NCBI GenBank assembly: GCA_007182875.1
Contig: AP019514.1
Location: 3,286,001-3,350,000, forward strand
DNA from: Vreelandella sulfidaeris
GTDB lineage: Bacteria > Pseudomonadota > Gammaproteobacteria > Pseudomonadales > Halomonadaceae
DNA length: 64,000 nt
Direction of reading: 5' to 3'
The notes beneath the pieces were generated by a model. It ran no database searches and was not told the DNA's origin. It worked only from the letters and a program-made list of their open reading frames with translations. The position numbers were made by a program, and so were the translations under genes. Positions 42,226-53,389 of the stretch are shown here, piece after piece. The stretch's first letter is position 1. Every line of letters begins with the position of its first letter.

Positions 42226-44292
42226 TTACAGCAATAAGCGACGAATATCGGTCAACACATCTGCCAGGGAAGGCAGTAAAGCGTGCCGCGTCAGCCCCAT
42301 TGATCGCTCGATGATCATAAGAGAGGGATAGCGGCATCATGAGACGTGGTTGGAAGGCACTGCCATCCCATACCGGCTTCATCTGCGCTTTAGATACACC
42401 CAAAATAGCCACTTCCGGCGCGTTGACGATCGGTGTGAAGGCAGTACCACCAATCGAGCCGAGGCTCGAAATAGTGAAACAGCCACCGGTCATCTCGTCG
42501 CGCTTGAGCTTCTTGGTTTGTGCTTTCTTGCCCAGCTCTGCCATCTCCTTGGCAATCTCAATCAAGGATTTTGTATCGGCGTTACGTACCACTGGCACCA
42601 TCAGGCCATCGGGCGTGTCGACAGCGATACCGATATGGACATAGTTCTTCCATACCAAGGTTTCACCGTCCCCCTTCAAGCTGACGTTGAACTGCGGGAA
42701 TTTACGCAGCGCAAAAGCACAGGCTTTGACCATAAACGGCAACGGTGTCAGCTTGGCGCCTTGAGCCTCCGCTTCAGCCTTCATGGCCTTGCGGAAAGCC
42801 TCCAGTTCGGTAATGTCAGCTTCATCAAACTGCGTGACATGAGGCACATTCAGCCAGCTGCGATGCAGATTGGTTGCCCCCATTTTGAGCAGACGCCCCA
42901 TGGGCTTCTCTTCTACGTCACCAAACTGACTGAAGTCGACTTCTGGAATGGCCGGAATACCCGCACCACCGGTAGCTGCAGCTGCCGCGCCTGGCTGAGC
43001 TTTACCCTGATTGGCAATGGCCTGCTTCACATAAGACTGTACGTCCTCTTTAAGCACACGGTCTTTCGGGCCGCTCGGTTTTACCAGTTCAAGGTCAACG
43101 CCCAACTCGCGGGCCAACATACGCACCGCCGGACCGGCGTGAACCAGTTTGCCATCACGAGGTTTGTGGGCCGCCATCTGTGCTTCGGGGCTGGGCGTTC
43201 CAGCAGAAGACTCAGAAGGCTTGCTCGGCTGGTCTTTTTTCTGCTCAGCTTTTTCAGGCGCTGATTTCTCAGGGGGCCGCTTTTTTCGGTGCTGCTTTTT
43301 ACCACCACCGCTGGCAGCGACTTCAATATAGCCGATTACATCGCCTTCAGAGACGGTGTCACCTTCTTTAACGGTCAGCTCAATGAGCTTGCCTTTATAA
43401 GGGCTGGGCACATCCATAGAGGCTTTATCAGACTCTAAGGTGATCAGCGGATCTTCTTCGTTGATCTCATCACCGGCGGCCACGCCAATTTCGATAATCG
43501 GCACATCAGAGGCGCCGGAAAGATCCGGTACGCGAATCTCTTTGCGCTCGGGCTCACCGTCGCTATCAGCCTCTTCTTGCTCGGCTGTTTCTTCGGCGGC
43601 TTTAAGGTCATCGGATACTTTGGGATCGTCAGCCTGTTGCGGGGCATCAGCACTTTCGCTTTCACCTTCATCGCCCTCGCCAACGATTTCCATCTGGCCG
43701 ATCACATCGCCTTCAGAAACCGTGTCGCCCTCTTTAACGGTAAAGCTAACAATCTTACCGCTATGAGGGCTGGGCACGTCCATGGAGGCTTTATCAGACT
43801 CCAGGGTAATCAGCGTATCTTCAGCGTTGACGTCATCGCCCTCGCTCACGGCGACTTCAATAATTTCAACGTTATCTGAGCCGCCCAAGTCCGGCACTTT
43901 AATATCAACCGTTTGCTTTCCACCGGCTGATTTCTTGGCAGCGGGCTTCTGCTCCTGCGGCTGTTCTTGAGACCGTTCTTGAGACTGCTCTTTCGGCTTA
44001 TCTTCTTTCGCTGGCGCTTCTTCTGGCTGTTCGGCATCGCTACTGTCGCCGCCGCCTTCGACTTCAGCTCGACGATATCATCACCTTCGGAGACGCTATC
44101 GCCTTCTTTGACCAGCACTTTAAGAACTTTACCGCCTTTAGGCGCCGGTACGTCCATGCTGGCCTTGTCGGATTCCAGAGTGATTAGGGTGTCTTCCGCT
44201 TCAATGACGTCGCCTTCTGACACCGCAATCTCGATGATTTCGACATCGGTATCGCCACCGATATCGGGAACTTTGATGATTTCGCTACTCAA
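42226..44292 (-). CDS. aceF: Pyruvate dehydrogenase E2, dihydrolipoyl acetyltransferase, three lipoyl domains (two to three frame breaks)
   Basis: Core of the pyruvate dehydrogenase complex. Three lipoyl domains each carry the lipoylation motif [10 protein letters not shown], at roughly residues 40, 160 and 280, separated by acidic/Pro-Ala linkers. A peripheral-subunit binding domain ([19 protein letters not shown]) and the catalytic domain ending [18 protein letters not shown] follow. The start is a TTG at 44290-44292 ([19 protein letters not shown]) with GGAAGGAG eight bases before it. Breaks lie near 44065 (first linker) and 42275; repair of the last gives a tail [14 protein letters not shown] ending at 42226. 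Confidence 0.94.
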
Positions 44293-44350
44293 GGTCGCGC
44301 TCCTTCCAAATCGGATCGAGCCGGTGGGCAACCGCCCACCGGGCAGCGGT

Positions 44351-47026
44351 TTAGCTAGTCAGCGGATTAGGCTTGTTGGCGTCAATGCCATATTTCTTAA
44401 GCGCTTCACCGACCTGTTTGCGATCAATCTCACCGCGGTCAGCCAGCGCACGCAGCGCTGCGACAGTCACGAAGTAGCGATCTACTTCGAAGAAGTAACG
44501 CAACTTCTCGCGGGTATCTGAACGACCAAAGCCATCGGTACCTAATACAGTGTAGTCACCCGGCACCCAGGCGCGCACTTGATCCGCATAAAGTTTCATG
44601 TAATCGGTAGAAGCGATAACTGGGCCATCGCGACCTTCCAAGCACTTGGTGACATGAGGCTTATTCGCCTCAGCGTCTGGGCTCAAGAAGGCTTCACGGT
44701 CCAACAGTAATGCTTCACGACGCAGCTCGTTAAAGCTGGTCACGCTCCAAATGTCAGCACCAATACCCCAATCATTCTCAAGCAGTACGGCGGCTTCTTC
44801 GACTTCGCGAAGAATGGTGCCAGACCCCAGCAGTTGAACGCGGCCTTTGTCACCCTTGGTTTCGCGCAGCAAGTACATACCCTTGACGATATCGTCGACC
44901 GGTACGTTTTCCAGTGCTGGGTGCTCGTAGTTCTCGTTCATTACCGTTAGGTAGTAGAAGCAGTTCTCCTTATCGGTGAACATGCGCTTCAGGCCATCCT
45001 GCACGATAACCGCGACTTCGTGGGCGTAGGTGGGGTCGTAGCTGCGGCAGTTGGGGATGGTGGATGCCTGAATCAGGCTGTGGCCATCCTGATGCTGCAA
45101 GCCTTCGCCGTTGAGCGTGGTACGCCCTGCCGTGCCGCCGACCATAAAGCCGCGCGCCTGCAAGTCGCCTGCGGCCCATGCCAGATCGCCAATACGCTGG
45201 AAGCCGAACATGGAGTAGTAGATGTAGAACGGCAGCAGAGTAATGTGGTTGTTGCTGTAGGACGTTGCTGCAGCAATCCACGCAGACATCGCGCCCGCTT
45301 CGGTAATACCTTCTTCGAGAACCTGGCCTTTCTGGTCCTCGCGGTAGTACATGATCTGGCCTTTATCCATCGGCTCGTACTTCTGGCCTTCAGCGGTGTA
45401 GATACCCAACTGACGGAACATGCCTTCCATACCGAAGGTACGCGCTTCATCAGGGATAATCGGCACCACCTGCTTGCCGAGCTTCTTGTCTTTTACCAAG
45501 CCGTTGAGCACGCGCACAAAGGACATGGTGGTAGAGACTTCGCGCCCTTTCGAGCCGCCCATCTGCGAGGCAAACGTCTTGTCTTCGAGGCTGGGGATTT
45601 CCAACGCTTCAAAGTCGCTGCGACGGCTCGGCAGGTAGCCGTTCAGGCGTTCGCGTTGAAGATGCATGTACTTGAGCTCGGGCGAATCCTCTTCCGGCTT
45701 GTAGTACGGCACGTCTTTAAGCTGTTCGTCACTGAGCGGAATGCCGAAACGGTCGCGGAATTTCTTCAGCGCTTCGTATTCCATACTCTTTACTTGGTGC
45801 GCCTCATTGGCCGCTTCGCCATCGCCACTGCCCATGCCGTAACCTTTAACGGTATGGGCCAGGATGACGGTGGGCTTGCCGTTAGAGGTATTAACCGCTT
45901 CATGATAGGCCGCGTATACTTTGAACGGATCGTGACCGCCGCGGTTGAGCTTCCAAATATCTTCATCGGAAAGCTCTTTAACCATCTCTTCGGTTTCAGG
46001 GTACTTGCCGAAGAAGTGTTCGCGAGTATACGCGCCGCCGTTGGCCTTGTAGTTCTGATACTCGCCGTCGACCGCTTCGTCCATACGTTTTTGAAGGAAG
46101 CCTTTCTTATCCTTCTCGAACAGTGGATCCCAGTGGCGACCCCAAACAACCTTGATTACGTTCCAACCAGCACCGCGGAACACGCCTTCAAACTCGTCCA
46201 TCACCCGCGAGTTACCGCGTACAGGACCATCAAGGCGCTGTAGGTTGCAGTTGATGACGAAGATTAGGTTATCGAGATTTTCTCGTCCCGCCAGAGAAAT
46301 AGCGCCCAAGGATTCCGGCTCGTCGCATTCGCCGTCGCCCAAGAAGCACCAGATCTTGCGATCGTACATGTCCTTCATTTCACGGTGATGCAGGTACTTC
46401 ATCACGTGTGCTTGATAGATCGCCTGAATCGGGCCAAGGCCCATGGAAACCGTGGGGAACTGCCAGTAATCCGGCATCAGCCAGGGGGTGCGGATAGGAC
46501 GATAGACCGCCACCATCGACTTCTTGACGGAATTTGTCCATCTGCTCTTCAGACAAACGGCCTTCCAGGAAGGGAGCGCGCGTAGATACCCGGCGCAACA
46601 TGCCCCTGGATATAAATCAGATCGCCAGCGAAATCATCCTTGGGTGCGCGGAAGAAATGGTTAAAGCCCACATCATAAAGCGTTGCCGAAGACATAAAGC
46701 TGGCGATGTGGCCGCCCAGGCTCCGGCTTGGCGCGGTTGTTACGAATGACCTGGGCGATAGCATTGTAGCGAATCAGAGAGCGGATACGCCGCTCCATGA
46801 AAAGATCGCCAGGCATCGGCGCTTCGCGGTGAAGCGGTATCGTATTACGGTGCGGGGTTGTCACCGAGAAGGGTACCTTCATCCCGTCCCTGCGCAGGCG
46901 GTCCGCCAGGCGGGTCATTAGGTAGCGGGCACGATCTTCGCCCTCACGATCCAACACCGACTCCAAGGAATCAATCCATTCCGTGGTTTCGATCGGATCG
47001 AGATCTTCTCTTGTCTCCAGACTCAT
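44351..47026 (-). CDS. aceE: Pyruvate dehydrogenase E1, homodimeric type (about three frame breaks)
   Basis: Thiamine-diphosphate enzyme that decarboxylates pyruvate. N-terminus [19 protein letters not shown] with GGAGA upstream. Key blocks: [20 protein letters not shown], the ThDP motif [34 protein letters not shown], and a long intact C-terminal half ending [15 protein letters not shown]. Breaks near 46721, 46587 and 46487, each at C runs (for example HPWLMPDYW after repair). 891 residues, close to E. coli AceE (887). Forms an operon with aceF, 58 bp apart. Confidence 0.96.
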
Positions 47027-47429
47027 AGAGGTCTCTCCGAATGACGAATAATGACTATAAGCCCCGCTACCCTGAAGGGGCCTGGGGCGGCGGTGTGGAA
47101 CTCCACCACGCGCCAACAATTAGCCGGTGATTAAACGCCGGATAAGGGTTTTAGCTCTACATTCAACAAGCTACGTACTTATGGATGTAATAAAGCTACA
47201 TAAATGCCGTAAAAGTTAGCCTTTTGTATAGGTGAAGATACCTCAAAGTCGCCACGCTGCCAATTCTGTCGCAGTGGAAAAGCCTATCGAAAACAAACTA
47301 TTGCACTGCAACATAAGCAATACACAGAGTATTAGCAGCTGCTACTGGCAGTCTGATACTTGTAATTAAACTACCGTTTTATTTTATTGTGATAGAGACA
47401 CTTAGCTATTGATTTACTTAATGTATGCG
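47027..47429. promoter_or_regulatory. 403-bp gap: aceE promoter region and ampD 3' flank, no gene seen
   Basis: AT-rich between ampD and aceE, both on the minus strand. It must contain the aceE promoter. A short dyad AGGT-N6-ACCT occurs near 47229-47242, but I find no good PdhR-type site (AATTGGT-N3-ACCAATT) and no confident -35/-10 pair. Confidence 0.5.
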
Positions 47430-48046
47430 CTAATACACAGCGTTTGACGCTAATCGTTGCCGAAAGTAAGCCCAATCAAATGCTGGACCGGGGTCGGTTT
47501 TGCGCAATGGGGCGACATGGGCATGGCTAGTAATTCGGTTGATATTTAGCTGTGGATATTTCGCCATTAGCCAAGCCGCCGCCTTTACCAGAGCGTCATA
47601 CTGAGCCCTGGTGTACGGAGTAATGTCATCCCCCTCAAGCTCAATACCCACCGAAAAATCGTTGAGTGCTGTTCGCCACTTGAGGTGATGGGCATCCCAC
47701 CAATAGGAACGCCCGGCATGCCACGCTCGTTGGTCCGTATCAACAAATTGAACGCATTCGCCGTCGCGACGTATCAGCAAATGCGCCGAAACCCTTAGGT
47801 GAGCGATTTCAGCGAAAAAGGGTGCTCACCGACCGCCAATTGATTGGTAAATAATGCCTCAATGGCATCACCGCTAAACTCACCAGGAGGCAGGCTAATC
47901 GCATGCAGAAGTAGCAGCGAAACGTCATGCGTAGGCCGCGCATCACAGTTGGGTGAGACAACTTGTCGCGCATTATTCCACCAGCCGCCAGGGGGTTGCT
48001 TCTCATTCACGCGCAAGGTTTCCTTTACGTAGTCACTCTCTTTCAT
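47430..48046 (-). CDS. ampD: N-acetylmuramyl-L-alanine amidase AmpD (one frame break)
   Basis: Cytoplasmic zinc amidase that recycles anhydro-muropeptides and so sets beta-lactamase induction in relatives. N-terminus [20 protein letters not shown], then [40 protein letters not shown] (zinc His), [18 protein letters not shown], and the end [19 protein letters not shown] (zinc His and Asp). The break near 47805 is one missing T ([19 protein letters not shown] restored). About 205 residues. Its start codon lies inside a 13-bp tandem repeat (48036-48074). Confidence 0.93.
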
Positions 48047-48074
48047 TGCTCTCTTTCATTGCTCTCTTTCATTG
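48036..48074. repeat. Three exact 13-bp tandem repeats over the ampD start
   Basis: CTCTCTTTCATTG occurs three times head to tail (48036-48048, 48049-48061, 48062-48074), with a partial fourth. On the minus strand each copy reads CAATGAAAGAGAG, so each supplies an ATG and a GAGAG stretch that can serve as ribosome site for the next copy. The ampD start is the copy nearest the gene. Confidence 0.9.
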
Positions 48075-48142
48075 CTCTCATTCGCTGCTTTTTTTCACTA
48101 TACTGCCGAGCACCCTCGCAGACGTTCAGAGAATCCACTGCC

Positions 48143-48997
48143 ATGCATTATCAATCCGCTCTTGCTGAAGAAATCCGCGCCAGCGCTGCTCGCCTATTGG
48201 CCGAAGACGTCGGTGCGGGTGATATTACCGCGCAATTGATCCCTGAACACCAGTGGGCCACCGCCAACGTTATTACCCGTGAAGCCGCTGTACTGTGCGG
48301 TGCGGCCTGGGTGGATGAAATATTTCGCCGCTTGGATAACCGAGTAAGCCTGACCTGGCTGGCCGCCGACGGCGATAAGCTTAAGGCTGGTCAGTGTTTT
48401 TTAACCCTGGAAGGCCCAGCCCGCACCCTACTGACCGGAGAACGCGCAGCCCTAAATGTGTTGCAAACACTCTCGGCTACAGCCACGGCGACACGCGCCT
48501 ATGTTGATTTAATTGATGGTACCGGTGTACGTCTACTGGATACTCGTAAAACGTTACCCGGCATGCGCCTGGCACAGAAATACGCGGTCACCTGTGGTGG
48601 CGGGCACAATCACCGCATTGGGCTATGGGACGCTTTTTTGATCAAAGAAAACCACATTGCAGCCTGCGGTGGCATTCAAGCGGCAGTGGCGCAAGCGCGC
48701 AAGCTGGCCAGCGACCTGCCCGTTGAAGTCGAGGTGGAAACTTTTGAAGAGTTAGATCAAGCGCTGGCAGCCGGTGCTGATATTGTCATGCTCGACAATT
48801 TTGCCATTGAAGATCTCCAGGTGGCTGTCGAAATTAACGGCGGCCGAGCCACCCTAGAAGCCTCAGGCAACGTTGATGCTGCCACCCTGCGCTCAATCGC
48901 CGACACGGGCGTTGACTGTATCTCCAGTGGCGCCCTGACCAAAGACATCGCCTCCATCGACCTCTCAATGCGCATTACACGCAGCTATAGTGTATGA
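48143..48997 (+). CDS. nadC: Nicotinate-nucleotide pyrophosphorylase NadC
   Basis: Quinolinate phosphoribosyltransferase of NAD synthesis; 284 residues, intact. Blocks [78 protein letters not shown] and [11 protein letters not shown] fit the family. It is divergent from ampD, an arrangement also found in other gammaproteobacteria. nadA is also in the window (57163). Confidence 0.97.
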   Translation: MHYQSALAEEIRASAARLLAEDVGAGDITAQLIPEHQWATANVITREAAVLCGAAWVDEIFRRLDNRVSLTWLAADGDKLKAGQCFLTLEGPARTLLTGERAALNVLQTLSATATATRAYVDLIDGTGVRLLDTRKTLPGMRLAQKYAVTCGGGHNHRIGLWDAFLIKENHIAACGGIQAAVAQARKLASDLPVEVEVETFEELDQALAAGADIVMLDNFAIEDLQVAVEINGGRATLEASGNVDAATLRSIADTGVDCISSGALTKDIASIDLSMRITRSYSV

Positions 48998-49020
48998 GTT
49001 CCGCAGTGTTTAAGTTCCGC

Positions 49021-49552
49021 TTACGTTTCCACTGCGTTAAGTGCCTTGGAAAGCCGATAACGCTTGAGCGACTCCCCGCTGCGCTCAACCCACTGCTCGC
49101 CGTGGTTCTCCCAGCCACGGCGCAGTAAGCGCTCATGGAGCATCGAACTGGCTTCAATCTCCACCCGGCTCTTGCCCTGCTCGAGCAGCAAGCGCTCGGC
49201 GTGTACCAGCAGCGTCGTGCCGATTCCACGACCGGCCAGCGAAGGCCACACATAGAGCGTTTCAATCCTTCCGGCGTCTAAATCCAATTCAAGAAACCCC
49301 ACGCAGCGGCCATCGCAGGTAGCAATTAACGTGGTATACAGCGCTTGGCGCACCGCCCAGGCACTCCCCTTCCCGGGGAAGCGCCTGGGCCCAGGCACGC
49401 CTCTCAGCCAGTGAGTAGTGAGTGGCTGCTCCTTGCATGACGGCGTGGTAAAATACTTCCGCCTGATCGGCGGCATCCCGAGCCAGCGCAGCACGATACA
49501 CTACCCGCGTACTGGTTGGCGTTGGCGCTAGTTGCTCTTCGCTATTATTCAT
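49021..49552 (-). CDS. GNAT family N-acetyltransferase (one frame break)
   Basis: The acetyl-CoA binding motif is VWPSLAGRGIGTTLLVHAE (Q/RxxGxG/A type), preceded by CDGRCVGFLELDLDAGRIE. The N-terminal half MNNSEEQLAPTPTSTRVVY with AADQAEVFYHAVMQGAATHY joins through a break near 49370 (CCTTCCCGGGGAAG). About 177 residues. Substrate unknown. Convergent with nadC. Confidence 0.85.
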
Positions 49553-49617
49553 GCGTCACCCCTGAGCTGTTCAGCTATCATTTGATCACGCTTAAGCCAT
49601 TGGCCTGCTTTATACTA

Positions 49618-49645
49618 TTTTGGCCTTATATTTTTGGCCTTATAT
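49618..49645. repeat. Two exact 14-bp tandem repeats upstream of trmO
   Basis: TTTTGGCCTTATAT is duplicated head to tail, 47 bp before the trmO start. It contains TATAT-rich sequence and may duplicate a promoter element. Confidence 0.7.
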
Positions 49646-49691
49646 AACGGGGATCAACCCTACACGGATTCACCTTAGCAAAGGCAGTGTG

Positions 49692-50427
49692 ATGGACGAT
49701 GCCCTAACAGCGAGCATTTTACGCTGACCCCCATTGGCCATGTGGTCAGCGACTATCCGGATAAGTTCGGCATTCCGCGCCAGCCTGGGTTAGCGCCGGC
49801 TGCCAATGCCAAGCTTGTGTTCATCGCCCCTTATAACGATCCTCTAGCGGTACGCGGTTTAGAAGAATTTAGCCACCTATGGTTGAGCTTCATTTTTCAT
49901 CAAAGCCCTGATCGCTGGTCACCGCTCGTCAGGCCGCCCCGCCTGGGTGGTAATACAAAGGTAGGCGTTTTGCCAGTCGCAGCACACATCGGCCTAATCG
50001 ACTGGGGCTATCGCTGGTGAAGCTGATCGGCATCGACACCCAACAAGGCGTCGCCCTTCAGCTACAGGGTTGCGACTTAGTCAGCGGCACGCCGGTGGTT
50101 GATATCAAGCCCTATTTGCCCTGGGCTGAATCTCAACCTAATGCACAGGCCGGCTTTGCCCCGCAGACTCCGCCGCGGGTGGCAGTCACTTTTCACCCAG
50201 CTGCTCTGGATACACTTACACAGCGCCAAGATGGCGCTACCCTGCATGCGTTAATCGAGCAGGTCGTAAGCCAAGACCCCAGGCCTGCCTATAAGCAGAA
50301 AGATAAAGCCTCTGATCGGCTCTACGGTGTTCGGCTACGCGATGTAGACGTAAAGTTTTGCCCACGCCAAACAGGCGAAGCCACCACCTTAGAGGTGATG
50401 GCTATCGAACCTTACACTAAGCAATGA
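49692..50427 (+). CDS. trmO: tRNA m6t6A37 methyltransferase TrmO (TsaA/VirR family, two frame breaks)
   Basis: Methylates t6A37 of tRNA-Thr. Blocks HFTLTPIGHVVSDYPDKFGI, IPRQPGLAPAANAKLVF, LWLSFIFHQ with the family core, and HRPNRLGLSLVKLIGID are characteristic, followed by a C-terminal domain with PRPAYKQKDKASDRLYGVRL. Breaks near 49715 (ACAGCGAGC) and 49985-50000 (THRPNRLG). The ATG at 49692 is the likely start, with AAGG upstream. Confidence 0.9.
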
Positions 50428-50442
50428 AATAACGAAGTCGAC

Positions 50443-51158
50443 TTAAGCGGGAAAGGTAATACCCAAACGGCGCCCGACTTCCTCGTATGCCTCAATCACA
50501 CCGCCTAACCCCTGACGAAAGCGATCTTTATCCAGCTTTTCACGGGTATTGGCATCCCATAGACGGCAACCATCCGGGGAGAACTCATCCCCCAGCACGA
50601 CTTCGCCTTTAAAGACACCAAATTCGAGTTTGTAATCCACCAACAGCATATCGCTCTCAGCAAACAATGCTTTGAGGATATGGTTAACCTTGAAGGTTAA
50701 TACCTTCATTTTGGCTAACTGCTCAGGTGTTGCCCAGCCGAAGGTCTCCGCCAACGACTCGTTAATCATCGGATCGCCCTTCTCGTCATTCTTCAAGAAC
50801 AACTCGAAGGGTAGGTGGCGTGAGTGCCATACCCTCTTCTACGCCGAGCCGTTTTACCAGGCCACCGGCAGCGATGTTACGCACCACGCATTCCACCGGA
50901 ATCATCTGCATCTTTTGACCAGGCTCTCGGTGTTAGAGAGCTGCTTTTCAAAATGGGTAGGTATGCCCGCTTCCTGTAACCGCTCCATAATGAAGGCGTT
51001 AAAGATGTTATTGACCATTCCCTTACGGGCTAGCGACTCTTTCTTTTGCCATCAAAAGCGCTGGTGTCATCACGAAAATTCAGCACCAACAAATCCGGAT
51101 CGTCGGTGGTATACACAGATTTCGCCTTACCGGCGTAGAGTTCTTGGCGCTTTTCCAT
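50443..51158 (-). CDS. purC: SAICAR synthetase PurC (about three frame breaks)
   Basis: Purine synthesis step 7. Starts [20 protein letters not shown] with GGAG upstream. Continues [16 protein letters not shown], then after breaks near 51048, 50920 and 50830 gives [40 protein letters not shown], and the intact end [20 protein letters not shown] and [10 protein letters not shown]. About 239 residues, as in E. coli (237). Breaks are in A and T runs. Followed on the same strand by the trmO-convergent gap. Confidence 0.94.
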
Positions 51159-51191
51159 GGGGGCTCCGTAACGGGGTCAAAGTTCAATAAA

Positions 51192-52176
51192 TTAACGTAA
51201 ATAGCCGGAGATACGCTCAAGCAGCTCACGCTGATCAGCGGCACTAAATGCCCGCTCGCTAGCGTTAATAGCTCGCAGAATCGTCTGGTCGCCGTTAGGC
51301 TGCAGGACAAGACGGATTTCTTGGGACATCTTGCGCACGTCCGCGCTGAAGACAATTTGCAGTGGGTTACGGTTGCGTTCGGTTTCGGTCATATATTCGA
51401 CCAGAAACTCGTGCTCGCTGGGGTCAGCGGCAAGCAAGTCACGTGTACCTTCTTGCGCAAAATCCAGCTCAAGATAGTGATTCAGCTCGGCCCAAACGCG
51501 GTCAACCGGCTGCGGGATAACCACTTCCCACTCGTCGCCTTGCTCACGAATTTGCAGCGATTGCTCATCGGTAAGGCGCTGAGCCGTCCAAGACGACGAC
51601 ACGCTGGCGGATGCGCCACGTGCACTCAGGTGGCTTTCCAACGCTTCCAAGCAGTTGGTCATGGTTTGGCCGCCGCTTTCACAGCGGACTTCGCTGCTGC
51701 CTGCGCGCAGTGCGCTTTGCAGGCGTATTTCCGCTTGGGGGTGACGATAACGCCTTGAGAAGCGCTACTCTCCAGCACATTCAACTGACGGCTACGCACA
51801 AACTCTTCCAATTGGGGCCATACCGTACCGGTATCGGCGGCCACCACTAACCATGTTTGATCGCCGACTTCGCGTCGCTCAACGTACTCAGGCTCCAGAC
51901 CACTCCCCATCGCCAGGGGATTGCGGCGGGCGAATCTCTGCCGCTTCGTCAAGCCGTTCCCCTTGGGTGGCGGCTTGAGGAACCGGCAGCGCATCACGGT
52001 AACGCTGGGTGTTGCGGGTCTCCGGCAGCACCAGAGGCGGCGCTGGGGCGGCCTCGGTATAGTCCAGGTTCCGGTCGTGGTAAAAACCATCCCGCGCGCA
52101 GCCTGCGAGGGTGACGGCCGTTACGAGTGCCAGCGGTATCCATTTAAGCGCACGTTTTTCAAAGCACAGAGCTCAT
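51192..52176 (-). CDS. bamC: Outer membrane assembly lipoprotein BamC/NlpB (two frame breaks)
   Basis: Lipoprotein component of the BAM complex. A signal peptide with lipobox LAGC (KWIPLALVTAVTLAGCARDG) precedes the flexible RNLDYTEA segment, then two helix-grip domains (DQTWLVVAADTGTVWPQLEE and EWEVVIPQPVDRVWAELNHY). The ATG at 52174-52176 (MSSVL...) joins the frame if one T is removed near 52160. Another break is near 51655-51665. About 328 residues. Lies between purC and dapA, as in Pseudomonas. Confidence 0.88.
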
Positions 52177-52253
52177 CAAGCCACCTTAAGTCAACAAATC
52201 AGGTACCCAGCTCAGCGATAAGCAAGCTGGGTAGCAAAGGGTATTGCGCCGGG

Positions 52254-53136
52254 TTACTCCTCTACGACGCCTGCCAGCTGTAGCGCTTCGCTAACGGTGG
52301 CGTGGTATTTTCCGACAGCCAGGTCAGCGGTAAACGAATACCTGCGTCCGCGTAGCCCATGCGATGCAAAGCCCACTTTACGGGGATAGGATTAGACTCT
52401 ATACCCAGATTGGTATGGAGCGGCATCAAACGCGTATTAATCTGGTGCGCCTTGTCAGCATCACCGGCCACGGCTGCCGCGCATAGATCATGCATCGCCT
52501 GGGGAGCAACGTTTGCCGTCACAGAGATATCGCCATGGCCCCCATCAACATAAAATCACAGGCAGTGGCATCGTCACCGGAGTAGAGCATAAAACCACTG
52601 CCCTTGAGGCGAGTGATTAGATCTTCTGCACGTTCCAGGTTCCCTGTCGCGTCTTTTAAACCAATAATATTATTAACTTCGGCCAACCGTAAGACGGTCT
52701 CATTGTAGAGATCTGAGCAGGTGCGGCCCGGCACGTTATATAGGATTACTGGCAGCTTACTGCCCTCGGCGACGGCCTTAAAGTGTTGATAAAGGCCCTC
52801 TTGGGTAGGCTTGTTGTAGTACGGGCAAACTGACAGGCAATAATCAGCCCCGACTTCACCGGCATAGCGCGCTAATTCCACTGCCTCTGACGTGGCGTTG
52901 GCCCCTGTACCAGCAATAACGGGGATACGGCCATTTACCTCCTCTACCACGCTGCGAATTACATCAAAGTGTTCCGCAAACGACATAGTGGTTGGTTCGC
53001 CTGTCGTGCCCGCCGCAACGATGCCATCAGTGCCATTTTCAAGATGGAAGTTCACCAGACGACGTAGCGCCTCCCAGTCGATGTCGCCATTGACCTTCAT
53101 AGGCGTCGCCAGGGCGACGATGCTGCCTGTGATCAT
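52254..53136 (-). CDS. dapA: 4-hydroxy-tetrahydrodipicolinate synthase DapA (two frame breaks)
   Basis: Lysine/peptidoglycan precursor enzyme. [34 protein letters not shown], the catalytic tyrosine in [13 protein letters not shown] and the Schiff-base lysine in [11 protein letters not shown] are seen. Breaks near 52527 (C-run, joining to [15 protein letters not shown]) and 52308; the second repair gives [17 protein letters not shown] and a stop at 52254. GAGGA upstream of the ATG. About 294 residues. Confidence 0.95.
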
Positions 53137-53389
53137 CCGTTTATTCCTCACCAGCCAAATTGCGATATTAACTATCGATGTGTTTTGTTTGTCGAAACCA
53201 AGCGCGATATCTTGCATCAAGCGCCTTCATCGCACAGAGGCCAAATGGTACTCAGGCGATTCATGCCTGTACAGCGCAAAGCGGTGTGAGTTTACCGACA
53301 GTTTGATTTGCGCTTTGACAACGGCGTCTGGGTTACGTGTAATCGCGCACAAGGACCAATCTTACCATTCTCTATCAAAAGGACGCATT

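Noticed and set aside
42350..43264. Open frame on the plus strand opposite aceF
   Set aside because: Antisense shadow of the aceF catalytic domain with no recognisable protein.
45020..46243. Long open frame on the plus strand opposite aceE
   Set aside because: It mirrors aceE codons, has no ribosome site or family sequence, and the minus strand encodes a clear AceE.
47229..47242. AGGT-N6-ACCT dyad as a PdhR site before aceE
   Set aside because: Arms too short and spacing wrong for TGGT-N3-ACCA; likely chance.
48036..48074. CRISPR array
   Set aside because: Units are 13 bp with no spacers; this is a simple tandem repeat.
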